A stretch of 25,399 nucleotides of DNA, from IMG/VR virus record IMGVR_UViG_3300030329_000137, positions 1 to 25,399 of that record. One strand, written 5' to 3'. The DNA is from a virus. Positions 5,299-12,862 of this stretch are shown here, in pieces (within the stretch, counting starts at the first letter, position 1; each line of letters starts with the position of its first letter). Position numbers and translations under genes: made by a program. The notes under the pieces are model-generated. The model ran no database searches and was not told the origin of the DNA. It saw nothing but the letters and a program-made list of their open reading frames with translations.

Positions 5299-5532
5299 AT
5301 GAAAGTAAAACATTTAAAAACAAAAACAGTTATCGAGTTAACTCCAAAAGAGTTAGACCAATACTCAAAGTATCTAAGAGAATTAGATTCGGCAACACAA
5401 ATGTTAAATGAATGCGGAGACTTATATGTAAGTGACCTGCAAAATTTAATAAACTTAGAATGGAGACTAAGAGAATTGTTAGGTCTTAGATTTAATAGAG
5501 AGACTTGGCAGTATGAAAAGGATAAAAAATGA
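5299..5532 (+). CDS. hypothetical 77-aa protein
   Basis: ATG at 5299 has a good GGAGGG site. The product is helical (ELTPKELDQYSKYLRELDSA) and ends in an amphipathic segment, LEWRLRELLGLRFNRETW. It overlaps the next gene by 4 bases (ATGA). It is the first gene after the second structured block, so it may be that block's target. No family recognised. Confidence 0.6.
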   Translation: MKVKHLKTKTVIELTPKELDQYSKYLRELDSATQMLNECGDLYVSDLQNLINLEWRLRELLGLRFNRETWQYEKDKK

Positions 5533-6005
5533 TTGACGTATCAAAAGCAACACTAGATGTTATTGAAGCTATTAAAACTAAACAAACTATAAAGTTTAAT
5601 TATGGTATGGATATTGTTAGAGAGATAACACCTACAGGATTCTTCGGAGACTTCGATGGCTTTGAAGGTACTGATGAACAAACTGAATCAAGAGAGTTTA
5701 GAAGGTTTAGATTTAATAAAGTAAATCAATGGATAGGTATTAAAGATACACGACACGAATTAGAATGTGCTTTAAGAGAAGCTAGAGAGATAACTAAAGA
5801 AGCTAAGTATCTTTGTTATCCTGTGGGTGAAATCACAACAAAACTTTCTAGTCTAGCTGATCAGCATGGTTTACTTGACGAGATGAATGAACTATTAGAT
5901 CAAGTAACAGAAGCCGAACATAAATTAGAGAGTGCATTCTATGAATGTGAGTCAGTCTTTGAAGAAGCTATAAGTGAATTAGAATTAGAAGAAGACTATG
6001 ACTGA
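5529..6005 (+). CDS. protein with a WYL-like domain
   Basis: Residues about 15-75 resemble a compact WYL domain: IKTKQTIKFNYG, then REITPTGFFGDFDGFEG, then REFRRFRFNKVNQW, matching the WYL pattern of a Y-containing strand, an 'R-x-x-x-P' turn and a final 'R-x-F-R-x-x-K/R-I/V' strand. WYL domains bind ligands or nucleic acid in transcription regulators and in CRISPR and other phage-defence systems. Here no helix-turn-helix precedes it. Instead a long acidic helical tail (about 75-158) follows and ends ELELEEDYD. It may be a stand-alone sensor or decoy. The family call is from pattern only. It overlaps the next gene by 8 bases. Confidence 0.5.
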   Translation: MIDVSKATLDVIEAIKTKQTIKFNYGMDIVREITPTGFFGDFDGFEGTDEQTESREFRRFRFNKVNQWIGIKDTRHELECALREAREITKEAKYLCYPVGEITTKLSSLADQHGLLDEMNELLDQVTEAEHKLESAFYECESVFEEAISELELEEDYD

Positions 6006-6171
6006 GTATGATGTTAGACCTATGTATGAAGAGCAGGTTAAGAAAGATACTATCACCTCTCTTCATGCTAATGGTGGAGTACTTGAAGTTAGATATGCTG
6101 ATGGAACTATGGCAATCTATAAGAAAAGTAAATGGAGAAACAAGTTTAAATTAATAAGGAGAAGACAATGA
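5998..6171 (+). CDS. hypothetical 57-aa protein
   Basis: ATG at 5998 lies inside the end of the WYL-like gene. The first half is acidic, followed by a beta hairpin-like GGVLEVRYADGTMAIYKKS and a basic tail KFKLIRRRQ. It overlaps the next start (ATGA). The 'L-x-V-x-Y-x-D-G' stretch is common in small phage proteins of unknown role. Confidence 0.55.
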   Translation: MTEYDVRPMYEEQVKKDTITSLHANGGVLEVRYADGTMAIYKKSKWRNKFKLIRRRQ

Positions 6172-6371
6172 ATGAAGAACTATTCAAGTTAACAAAGGAC
6201 CAGTTCAGAGAATGGGATACCTTTTGTACAGAGAATGGTGCAGAGATGTATAAGAATAAAGATACTTATTCTATTGTACACTCAGCTACTTCTGATACAT
6301 ATAATTTATATGTAGATTCAAAAGAGCAATCAGGAATAATAAATTTCTTGAATAAATTGCTTGCATCGTAG
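6168..6371 (+). CDS. hypothetical 67-aa protein
   Basis: ATG at 6168 with AAGGAG upstream. The product has an N-terminal helix (EELFKLTKDQFREWDTFC), then strands (YSIVHSATSDTYNLYVD) and a C-terminal helix. The last codons contain the -35 element of the promoter at 6361-6389. No family recognised. Confidence 0.55.
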   Translation: MNEELFKLTKDQFREWDTFCTENGAEMYKNKDTYSIVHSATSDTYNLYVDSKEQSGIINFLNKLLAS

Positions 6372-6389
6372 AATTAGATGTGGTATACT
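6361..6389 (+). promoter_or_regulatory. strong sigma70 promoter with extended -10, upstream of SSB
   Basis: TTGCAT (6361-6366), 17-bp spacer, TATACT (6384-6389) preceded by TGG. The last ten bases match the 1167-1195 promoter (GATGTGGTANACT). The predicted start near 6396 coincides with the first base of a stem, as expected for a designed leader. Confidence 0.8.
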
Positions 6390-6395
6390 GCTTGC

Positions 6396-6557
6396 ACTCA
6401 AAGACATGACCTTAATATTAAAGGCAATTTCCTTGAGTCATTAAGTAGCTATGCCCTCTATCTCCATCCTCCTCAAGGTGCTACTTAATTCAGTTATCTG
6501 AGGTGATGGGGCAACTGGCTCATAGCCCCAACTCGAAAGAGTTAGCTATGGTTTTTT
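6396..6557 (+). ncRNA. switch-like leader or small RNA (about 160 nt) before SSB
   Basis: It runs from the predicted start of the 6361 promoter to an intrinsic terminator. One fold has ACTCAA (6396-6401) with TTGAGT (6433-6438), and ATTAAGTAGC (6440-6449) with GCTACTTAAT (6480-6489), ten perfect pairs. A competing stem is CCTTGAG (6431-6437) with CTCAAGG (6472-6478), which conflicts with the first and crosses the second. A small hairpin, TTCAG/CTGAG, follows at 6490-6502. TGGGGC (6507-6512) with GCCCCA (6525-6530) then competes with the terminator stem. Mutually exclusive pairings ending in a terminator are the hallmark of an attenuator or riboswitch, though a free-standing small RNA fits too. 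No known class was recognised. Confidence 0.6.
6521..6557 (+). terminator. intrinsic terminator in the SSB leader
   Basis: CATAGC (6521-6526) pairs with GCTATG (6545-6550), and AACTC (6530-6534) with GAGTT (6539-6543), closed by a GAAA tetraloop, with a small internal loop between them. Six T follow at 6552-6557. It stands between a strong promoter and the SSB start, so read-through must occur or be regulated for SSB to be made from that promoter. Confidence 0.8.
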
Positions 6558-6587
6558 ATAATACTGTTAAATAACAAGGAGAAAAAT

Positions 6588-7001
6588 ATGGCAGTACAAG
6601 AAGGAACTGCGTATTGGGCAAGTATTAAAACACCTAATACCAGATTTGAACCAGTATTCACAATCAACCTAGTGGTTGACGAGGATACTGCAAATGATTT
6701 TGCGTCAAGAGGACACACAATCAAACAACTTGATGAAGGACCATCAATAGTTATCAAGAGAAAAGTTAACGGACCAAATGGAATGGTCAGACCTGCACCT
6801 AGATTACTGGATGCAGACAAACAAGAAGTTAACTATTCAGTTGGTAATGGTTCTAAAGTCAAGGTTCAGTATAACGAGTACGAAGGCGAGAATAAGTTTG
6901 GACCTTATAAAGGGTTGGACTTACAAGCAGTTCAAGTGCTTGACCTTGTTGAGTATCGTTCCGAAGACGGAGCTGAATTACTTGACGGGGAGGAATTCTA
7001 A
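6588..7001 (+). CDS. T7 gp2.5-like single-stranded DNA-binding protein
   Basis: The 137-residue protein resembles phage OB-fold SSBs of the T7 gp2.5 type. It has an N-terminal strand region (GTAYWASIKTPNTRFEPVF), a middle IKRKVNGPNGM and the segment VQYNEYEGENKFGPYKGLDL. The acidic tail ends EEF: in T7 gp2.5 the acidic C-terminus with a terminal Phe contacts polymerase and helicase, and the same arrangement is seen here. It is shorter than T7 gp2.5 (232 aa). The start has AAGGAG 7 bases upstream. It opens the replication module and sits directly behind the switch-like leader 6396-6557. Confidence 0.75.
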   Translation: MAVQEGTAYWASIKTPNTRFEPVFTINLVVDEDTANDFASRGHTIKQLDEGPSIVIKRKVNGPNGMVRPAPRLLDADKQEVNYSVGNGSKVKVQYNEYEGENKFGPYKGLDLQAVQVLDLVEYRSEDGAELLDGEEF

Positions 7002-7282
7002 TGGCAGATACTCCCGAACTTTCAGGACCACCTATAACTATAAATAATGATGATGGTTCATCTAAAATTTATGACACGGGTTTATTAAGTCCTGAAGCAA
7101 GACAAGCTGTAGATATGATGGCTTTTATCAATCGATTAAGGCAAGTATTAGATACATCTAGTCAAGTATTCAGTAATGTTGTAACAAGCAATCTAACTGA
7201 TGAAGCTATGGTTGATGAAACTGTAGTAGCTGAAGAGGTTGCTGATGAAGACGACACTACTGATGAAAAAGATACTAAGTAA
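7001..7282 (+). CDS. hypothetical 93-aa acidic-tail protein
   Basis: It starts in a TAATG junction with GGGAGG upstream. The N-terminal half (ITINNDDGSSKIYDTGLLS, then a helix around INRLRQVLDTSSQVF) resembles small phage proteins grouped as DUF6447-like, though this is a weak match by eye. The C-terminal 30 residues are strongly acidic (EEVADEDDTTDEKDTK). It is coupled to SSB and ends before a strong terminator, so it may act with SSB. Confidence 0.55.
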   Translation: MADTPELSGPPITINNDDGSSKIYDTGLLSPEARQAVDMMAFINRLRQVLDTSSQVFSNVVTSNLTDEAMVDETVVAEEVADEDDTTDEKDTK

Positions 7283-7303
7283 TTTTAGTATCGTTGTTAG
7301 ATC

Positions 7304-7338
7304 GAGGGCAGGTAGTAGTGGCTTGCCCTCATTTTTTT
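7304..7338 (+). terminator. intrinsic terminator after the SSB pair
   Basis: GAGGGCA (7304-7310) pairs with TGCCCTC (7324-7330), seven perfect pairs with a 13-nt loop, followed by A and seven T (7332-7338). It separates the SSB unit from the primase-helicase gene and would reduce downstream expression relative to SSB. Confidence 0.85.
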
Positions 7339-7351
7339 ATGAGGAGGTTAT

Positions 7352-9004
7352 ATGGAACAAAGTAATTGGGATCGGCACAATCTACCATGTCCGAAATGTG
7401 GTGGAAGTGATCCTGTTTCTACAAATAAAGATGGTTCAGGCTACTGCTTTAGTTGCGAGAGCCATTTTAAAAACTATCAAGACTCTCTTGATGGGAATAT
7501 CGTAGAGATGTCTACACATAAAGAGCCTACCACATTCTTAAACTCATACACAGGAGTCTTTGGAGACTTGACTGATCGTAATATTAGTGAAGATGTTGCA
7601 AAGAAATATGGTGTACGAGTTATTTATGATAGTCAAGGTAATGTTCTTAAACATATCTACCCTTACTACAATAGTAATGAAATAGTTTCTACTAAAACTA
7701 GAACTGTATCAACTAAAGGCTTTGTAGTTAATGGAGGATATGAGGGGACTGGTCTTTTCGGAGAACAACTCTTTGGAAAGGGTGGTAAATACCTGACTAT
7801 AACAGAAGGTGAGTGTGATGCTATGGCAGTCTACGAAATCTTTGATAAGAAATGGGCATCTGTTTCTATCAAACGTGGTGCGAGTGGTGCAGTTAGAGAT
7901 ATACGAGACAGCATTGAGTTTGTAGAATCTTTTGATAATGTTATTATCTGTTTTGATAATGACAAGTATGGAAGAGAAGCAGCTAGGAAAGTTGCTCGTA
8001 TTATAAAACCCGGCAAAGCTAAGATAGTTTCTTTACCTGAAGGTTTTAAAGATGCTAATGCTATGCTTGAGCAAGGGCAGTACGCACAGTTTACTAAAGC
8101 TTGGTGGGATGCTAAGACATACACACCATCAGGTATTATGGAACTCTCTAGTGCCAAAGATAAATGGTTACATAGAGAAACCAAACCAAGTATTGCATAT
8201 CCATGGGAAGGCTTAAATAAAAAGCTATTTGGTATGCGAAAAAATGAACTCGTTTGTCTTACAGGTGGAACGGGTTTAGGTAAGTCAAGTATCACAAGAG
8301 AGCTTACTCATTATCTTATTAAGAACACAGAAGATAACGTAGGTATCATAGCTCTTGAAGAGAACTGGCTTAGAACTGCTGATGGTATTGTATCTATCGA
8401 AGCTAATGATCGTCTTTATCTTGAAGAGAAAAGAAAGAATTACACAGACGAACAACTCACCGAGTTATTTGATAAGGTAATTCAGAAAGATAAAGTATTT
8501 ATCCATGCTCATTTAGGAGCTACAGATATAGATGAAATATTTTCTAAGCTTAGATACATGATCGTTGGTTGTGAATGTGATTGGGTAATAGTGGATCACT
8601 TACATATGTTAGTGAATCAGCTTACTGAATCCGATGAACGTAGAGGTATTGATAATCTTATGAATCGTTTACGTTCTCTTGTTGAAGAGACAGGTGTAGG
8701 TATGTTCTTAGTATCTCACCTTAGAAGAGCAGCAGGAGAGAAAGGACACGAACAAGGTATTGAAGTTTCGTTATCGCATCTCAAGGGATCTCAAGGTATA
8801 TCACAACTATCAGATTGTGTTATAGCTTTAGAAAGAAACCAACAGTCAGAAGATGAGAAGGAAGCCAATACTACAAAGGTCCGAGTTCTTAAATCTAGAT
8901 ACACAGGAGACACAGGTTTAGCCTGTAGTTTATTATATAACCCACATACAGGTCGCATGAGTGAACTCACAGACGAGGATACTTTAGATGATCTACCATT
9001 TTAG
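7352..9004 (+). CDS. T7 gp4-like DNA primase-helicase
   Basis: This 550-residue bifunctional replication enzyme synthesises primers and unwinds DNA at the fork. The N-terminal zinc ribbon uses C13, C16, C32 and C35 (CPKC...CFSC). The TOPRIM domain shows TEGECDAMA near residue 150 and FDNDKYG near 201, supplying the catalytic acids. A RecA-like helicase follows, with Walker A GGTGLGKSS near 304-312, Walker B VIVDHLHML near 411 and SHLRRAAGEKGHE near 455. Length is close to T7 gp4A (566). ATG at 7352 has GAGGAGG upstream. It follows a terminator, with no clear promoter of its own, so expression probably depends on read-through. The short gap to the polymerase gene indicates co-transcription. 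Confidence 0.95.
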   Translation: MEQSNWDRHNLPCPKCGGSDPVSTNKDGSGYCFSCESHFKNYQDSLDGNIVEMSTHKEPTTFLNSYTGVFGDLTDRNISEDVAKKYGVRVIYDSQGNVLKHIYPYYNSNEIVSTKTRTVSTKGFVVNGGYEGTGLFGEQLFGKGGKYLTITEGECDAMAVYEIFDKKWASVSIKRGASGAVRDIRDSIEFVESFDNVIICFDNDKYGREAARKVARIIKPGKAKIVSLPEGFKDANAMLEQGQYAQFTKAWWDAKTYTPSGIMELSSAKDKWLHRETKPSIAYPWEGLNKKLFGMRKNELVCLTGGTGLGKSSITRELTHYLIKNTEDNVGIIALEENWLRTADGIVSIEANDRLYLEEKRKNYTDEQLTELFDKVIQKDKVFIHAHLGATDIDEIFSKLRYMIVGCECDWVIVDHLHMLVNQLTESDERRGIDNLMNRLRSLVEETGVGMFLVSHLRRAAGEKGHEQGIEVSLSHLKGSQGISQLSDCVIALERNQQSEDEKEANTTKVRVLKSRYTGDTGLACSLLYNPHTGRMSELTDEDTLDDLPF

Positions 9005-9012
9005 GAGGCAGT

Positions 9013-10746
9013 ATGAAAGAAATTGTATTTGATATTGAAGCCAATGGTTTGAAACCTGATACTATTTGGTGTATAGTAGCTAAACCTTTAGGAGAACCTG
9101 TCGTTTCCTTTGGTCCTTCTAGAATAAAAGAAGGTATTACGTATCTTAAAGAAGCAGATGTTCTAATAGGACATAACATTTTAGGTTTTGATATTCCTGT
9201 ACTTGAAAGACTACATGATGTTAAATTTAATGATAAAGTTATTAAAGATACTTTAGTTATGTCAAGACTTTTTAATCCGATCCGAGAGAATGGTCACAGT
9301 TTAAAGACTTGGGGATACGTAGTTGGTATGCCTAAGGCTGAACAACCTGAGGATTGGGATAGTTATAACACAGACATGTTGAAGTATTGTCAGCAAGATG
9401 TGATATTAAATGAAAGAGTTTACAAAAGACTTCTTGAAGAAGGTAAAGATTTTTCAGAAGAGTCTATTAATTTAGAACATTCTGTTGCTTTAGTATTAAA
9501 AGAACAGGAAGATACTGGATTTGAATTCAATCAAGAGCAGGCTATGTTATTAGTTGCACAATTAAAAGAAAGAATGTTCGAGGTTGAAAAGGAAGTTCAG
9601 AAGGTATTCAAACCTAAGATGGTTGATATAAAATTAGTAACACCTAAACTTAAAAAGAATGGTACACTATCTAAGTCAGGTTTGACTGCTGAAGAATATG
9701 AAAAAGTACTAGCAACTGCTGACTTAAAACCTTTTATGAGGCAGAAGTTACAACCTTTTAATCTAGGTAGTCGTAAACAGATTGGTGAATATCTTACAGA
9801 CTTTGGTTGGAAACCTAATAGGTTTACTCCTACTGGTCAACCAATTGTAGATGAATCTTCCTTAGCTAAGGTAAAGAAAATACCTGAGGCTAGATTAATA
9901 GCAGAGTTTCTTTTATTACAGAAGAGAATTGCACAGATAGATTCATGGATACTGGCTGTTGATGAAGACAGTAGAGTGCATGGTTTTGTAGTACCTAATG
10001 GTACTATCACAGGTAGAATGTCCCACAGGTCTCCTAATGTAGCTCAAGTTCCTAGTTTAGCTAGTGAATATGGGAAGGAATGTAGAGCCTGTTGGACAGT
10101 TAAAGATGGTTATAAATTATTAGGTGTAGATGCTAGTGGTCTTGAACTACGAATGCTTGCACACTATATGGACGATGAGGATTATATAAATGAAGTTACG
10201 ACAGGAGACATACACACAGCTAATCAAAGACTTGCAGGACTTGAATCAAGAGATCAGAGTAAGACTTTCATCTATGCCTTTATCTATGGGGCAGGAGATG
10301 CAAAAATTGGGAGTGTGGTTGGAGGAGGTAAAAAGCTTGGAGCAGAACTTAAAGAACGCTTCCTCTCTAATAACCCATCACTTAGAACTCTTAGAGAAAG
10401 AGTATTTAAAGCAGCTAAACGAGGATACCTCAAAGGATTAGATGGTCGTAAGATATTTATTAGAAATGAACATGCTGCTTTGAATAGTTTATTACAAGGT
10501 GGTGGTGCAATAGTTATGAAGAGAGCATTAGCTATGCTAGACTCTCTCATTAAATTAAATACATATGATGCTAAGTTTGTAGCTAACATCCACGATGAAT
10601 GGCAAATGGAAGTTAGAGAAGATTTAGCAGATCATATAGGAGAATTAGCTGTCGGTTGTATTGAGAAGGCAGGTGAATATTATAACATGCGTTGCCCTTT
10701 AACAGGGGAATATAAAATAGGAGGTGATTGGAGTGAAACCCATTAA
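9013..10746 (+). CDS. family A DNA polymerase (T7-like replicative)
   Basis: 577 residues. A DEDDy 3'-5' exonuclease domain comes first: FDIEANGL with D7 and E9, HNILGFDIPVL near 55, and YCQQDV near 126. The polymerase domain has motif A VDASGLELRML near 373, motif B KTFIYAFIYG near 416-428 and motif C NIHDEW near 526. The residue four after the motif B Lys, equivalent to E. coli Phe762, is Tyr, as in T7 gp5 (Tyr526). There is no 5'-nuclease domain. It is smaller than T7 gp5 (704), so any processivity insert must be short. The start ATG has GGAGG upstream, and the gene ends inside the HNH gene's start region. Confidence 0.95.
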   Translation: MKEIVFDIEANGLKPDTIWCIVAKPLGEPVVSFGPSRIKEGITYLKEADVLIGHNILGFDIPVLERLHDVKFNDKVIKDTLVMSRLFNPIRENGHSLKTWGYVVGMPKAEQPEDWDSYNTDMLKYCQQDVILNERVYKRLLEEGKDFSEESINLEHSVALVLKEQEDTGFEFNQEQAMLLVAQLKERMFEVEKEVQKVFKPKMVDIKLVTPKLKKNGTLSKSGLTAEEYEKVLATADLKPFMRQKLQPFNLGSRKQIGEYLTDFGWKPNRFTPTGQPIVDESSLAKVKKIPEARLIAEFLLLQKRIAQIDSWILAVDEDSRVHGFVVPNGTITGRMSHRSPNVAQVPSLASEYGKECRACWTVKDGYKLLGVDASGLELRMLAHYMDDEDYINEVTTGDIHTANQRLAGLESRDQSKTFIYAFIYGAGDAKIGSVVGGGKKLGAELKERFLSNNPSLRTLRERVFKAAKRGYLKGLDGRKIFIRNEHAALNSLLQGGGAIVMKRALAMLDSLIKLNTYDAKFVANIHDEWQMEVREDLADHIGELAVGCIEKAGEYYNMRCPLTGEYKIGGDWSETH

Positions 10747-11308
10747 AACATGTAGAGTTTGTGATGTTGTTTTGGTTAAAGGTAGTAGGGTAACTAATCC
10801 TAAAGGTAATTGTTATCCTAGTAATATGGAATCAGGAAAACGTATTTGTAATTCTTGTTTTAAAGCTTATTATAGAAATTTAGAAAAACAAAATAGAAAA
10901 ATAAAACAAGTGGGAGATAATCAACATCTTAGAGATATGCAAGAATCAGCTAGACATCGAGCTAAGAAAAACAATATTCCTTATAGTCTAAGCATTCATG
11001 ATTTACGAGAGATAATAACAGAAGAGTGCCCTATCTTAGGAATTAAGTTTGAATTAAATAAACAAGGACAAGAATGGGGTAAAGGTAAAAGTAAAAACAA
11101 CTGGCAAAATTCTCCATCTTTAGATAGAATAGTACCTGAAAAAGGATATGTAAAAGATAATATTATTATTGTTTCGCTTATGGCTAACTCTATTAAGAAT
11201 CAAGCAACACCGGAACAAATTTTAACAGTCGGTAACTTTTACAAACATTTATACAAAGAAAAAGGAATAAAAAATAATAATGAAAAAGAAATTAGAAAAT
11301 ATAGTTGA
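10733..11308 (+). CDS. HNH/endonuclease VII-like nuclease
   Basis: The start is taken as GTG 10733 because AGGAGG (10719-10724) is 8 bases upstream; GTG 10724 would overlap the site itself. The N-terminus has a Cys4 zinc-binding pattern (CRVC ... ICNSCFKAYY). The C-terminal half carries the HNH-family signature CPILGIKFE, then SPSLDRIVPEKGYVKDN, then VSLMANSIKNQAT, in which SLDRI replaces the usual His pair. Such proteins are DNA endonucleases, either homing or structure-specific. It lies between polymerase and exonuclease genes and overlaps both, so it could be the functional counterpart of T7 endonuclease I or a freestanding homing endonuclease. Confidence 0.75.
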   Translation: MKPIKTCRVCDVVLVKGSRVTNPKGNCYPSNMESGKRICNSCFKAYYRNLEKQNRKIKQVGDNQHLRDMQESARHRAKKNNIPYSLSIHDLREIITEECPILGIKFELNKQGQEWGKGKSKNNWQNSPSLDRIVPEKGYVKDNIIIVSLMANSIKNQATPEQILTVGNFYKHLYKEKGIKNNNEKEIRKYS

Positions 11309-12155
11309 TGATATATACAAAGCTTTAATTCCTCTATCAAAAGGAGAAGGCTTAGAGTTATCTGAAGACCTGATTGAATCATTCGGTGAAGATATGAAAG
11401 AAGCTCTTAGAGGGTGGACTAAGAAACAACCTAAGACTAAAGATGCTTTACGTATGTCTAATGTAGGTAAACCTGCTCGTCAACTTTGGTACAACAAACA
11501 TTCTAAAATAAAAGCAAAAGATTTACAGGCTACATTGCTTATTAAATTTTTATATGGACATATATTGGAAGCATTAGTAGTCTTTCTTGTAAAGCTATCA
11601 GGACATGAGATAACTGATCAGCAGAAAGAAGTTAAGGTTAATGGTATTAAAGGTCATATAGATTGTAAGATAGATGGAGAAGTGGTAGATATAAAATCTG
11701 CATCAGGCTTTTCATTTAATAAATTTAAGAATGGTACTCTACCTGAGAACGATAGCTTTGGATATATGGCACAGCTTGCCGGATATGAAGAAGCAGAAGG
11801 CACAGATCAAGGAGGTTTTCTAGCTATCAACAAAGAAACAGGAGAACTTTGGTTCTTTAGACCTGATGAACTTGACAAACCGGATATAAAGTCTAAAATT
11901 AAAGGGTTGAAGGCAACGCTAAAAAAGCCCGAACCACCTGAGTTATGTTATCAACCGATAGCAGAGGGAACGCAGGGCAACTTTAAACTTCCAAGAGAAT
12001 GTGTATGGTGTCCTCATAAACAGGAGTGCCATGCTGAATCAAACAATGGACAAGGCTTGCGTATATATAATTATGCAAGAGGTCCTGTCTTTTTCACAGA
12101 CCTAGTGGTAGAACCACGAGTACAGGAGATCACAAATGAATGGCAAGAAAGCTAA
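11280..12155 (+). CDS. RecB/Cas4-like PD-(D/E)XK exonuclease
   Basis: 291 residues. PD-(D/E)XK motifs: E97 in GHILEA (motif I), GHID at 125-128, D137-I-K139 in VVDIKSAS (motifs II/III) and QLAGY at 165-169 (QxxxY helix). Cysteines C223, C241, C244 and C250 (CVWCPHKQEC) form a likely zinc or Fe-S site near the C-terminus, as in Cas4/AddB-type nucleases. By position after the polymerase it probably plays the T7 gp6 role (host DNA degradation, primer removal), though it is a different family from gp6. The start overlaps the HNH gene by 29 bases; the end overlaps the next gene by 20. Confidence 0.85.
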   Translation: MKKKLENIVDDIYKALIPLSKGEGLELSEDLIESFGEDMKEALRGWTKKQPKTKDALRMSNVGKPARQLWYNKHSKIKAKDLQATLLIKFLYGHILEALVVFLVKLSGHEITDQQKEVKVNGIKGHIDCKIDGEVVDIKSASGFSFNKFKNGTLPENDSFGYMAQLAGYEEAEGTDQGGFLAINKETGELWFFRPDELDKPDIKSKIKGLKATLKKPEPPELCYQPIAEGTQGNFKLPRECVWCPHKQECHAESNNGQGLRIYNYARGPVFFTDLVVEPRVQEITNEWQES

Positions 12156-12387
12156 ATTTATTCGTAGACAAGCAGAGAAAATTCAGGTACAATGGATCAA
12201 TAGTTTATTGACTGATGATGCTGAACAAATAACTGAAGAGACATTAGATCAAGCTCTCCCTGACCAAGAATATTATTATAAAGGATATACTATTTGTCTG
12301 TCCTTTATGAATCATAAGTGGGTTGAGAAAAGATTAAAGAAGAATATTAATTTAACTCTTGAGGATTTGGTGAACGAAAATGCCTGA
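12136..12387 (+). CDS. hypothetical 83-aa protein
   Basis: ATG at 12136 lies inside the exonuclease gene, with CAGGAG upstream. The N-terminus is basic (NGKKAKFIRRQAEKIQ) followed by WINSLLTDDAEQ, then a beta-like EYYYKGYTICLSFMN and a basic helix. It is coupled to replication genes and probably conserved in related phages, but no function is recognised. Confidence 0.6.
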   Translation: MNGKKAKFIRRQAEKIQVQWINSLLTDDAEQITEETLDQALPDQEYYYKGYTICLSFMNHKWVEKRLKKNINLTLEDLVNENA

Positions 12388-12565
12388 CTATAATGTAAAC
12401 ACAATAAATTTAGATGATCTATTATTTATCTTAGGTGGTTTCATTTTTCAAGGAGACTCAACTGATGAAATAGATATAGGATTACTTTTAAGACTAGATG
12501 AATTAGTAACATTAAAATTACAAGAGAGAACAGATGAAATTTCTGAGGCAAAAACTATACATTAA
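12380..12565 (+). CDS. hypothetical 61-aa acidic protein
   Basis: ATG at 12380 overlaps the previous gene by 8 bases; the nearest purine-rich site (GAGGAT) is rather distant. The product contains a hydrophobic stretch (DDLLFILGGFIFQGD) within an acidic sequence. No family recognised. Confidence 0.5.
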   Translation: MPDYNVNTINLDDLLFILGGFIFQGDSTDEIDIGLLLRLDELVTLKLQERTDEISEAKTIH

Positions 12566-12574
12566 GGAGATACA

Positions 12575-12862
12575 ATGGAATATAAATTTAACGAAAAAAA
12601 TATACTAGAACAGATACAGAGGTATGTAGATGGAACATACGAAAGACATTACGCACAAGGAAAGTATCAAGCAACTGATATGATTATAGATGCAGGACAC
12701 GGTAAAGGTTTTTGTATGGGTAACATTATGAAGTATGCTATGAGATGTGGTAAGAAAGATGGGTCAGATGCAGAGATGGACTTACTTAAAATTATTCACT
12801 ATGCTATAATAGCTATAGCCTTAGAAGATACTAAGTATCATTTAGGAGACACGAATGACTGA
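12575..12862 (+). CDS. DUF3310 protein (related to part of T7 gp1.7)
   Basis: 95 residues with the DUF3310 pattern: HYAQGKYQATDMI, then FCMGNIMKYAMRCGKKDG, then a helix with DLLKIIHYAIIA. DUF3310 is found in T7 gp1.7, a nucleotide kinase that phosphorylates dGMP and dTMP, and in many small phage proteins. This copy is too short to infer full kinase activity. Its position immediately before NrdA (8-base overlap) supports a role in dNTP supply. The start has AAGGAG upstream. Confidence 0.7.
   Translation: MEYKFNEKNILEQIQRYVDGTYERHYAQGKYQATDMIIDAGHGKGFCMGNIMKYAMRCGKKDGSDAEMDLLKIIHYAIIAIALEDTKYHLGDTND

Noticed and set aside
6431-6489. Simultaneous H-type pseudoknot of the 7-bp and 10-bp stems
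   Set aside because: The connecting loops (2 nt and 1 nt) are too short to cross stems of this length comfortably, so competing alternative structures are a better reading.
7831-8295. 154-aa minus-strand ORF within the primase-helicase gene
   Set aside because: It lies wholly inside a conserved enzyme gene on the other strand, with no initiation signal and no recognisable motif.
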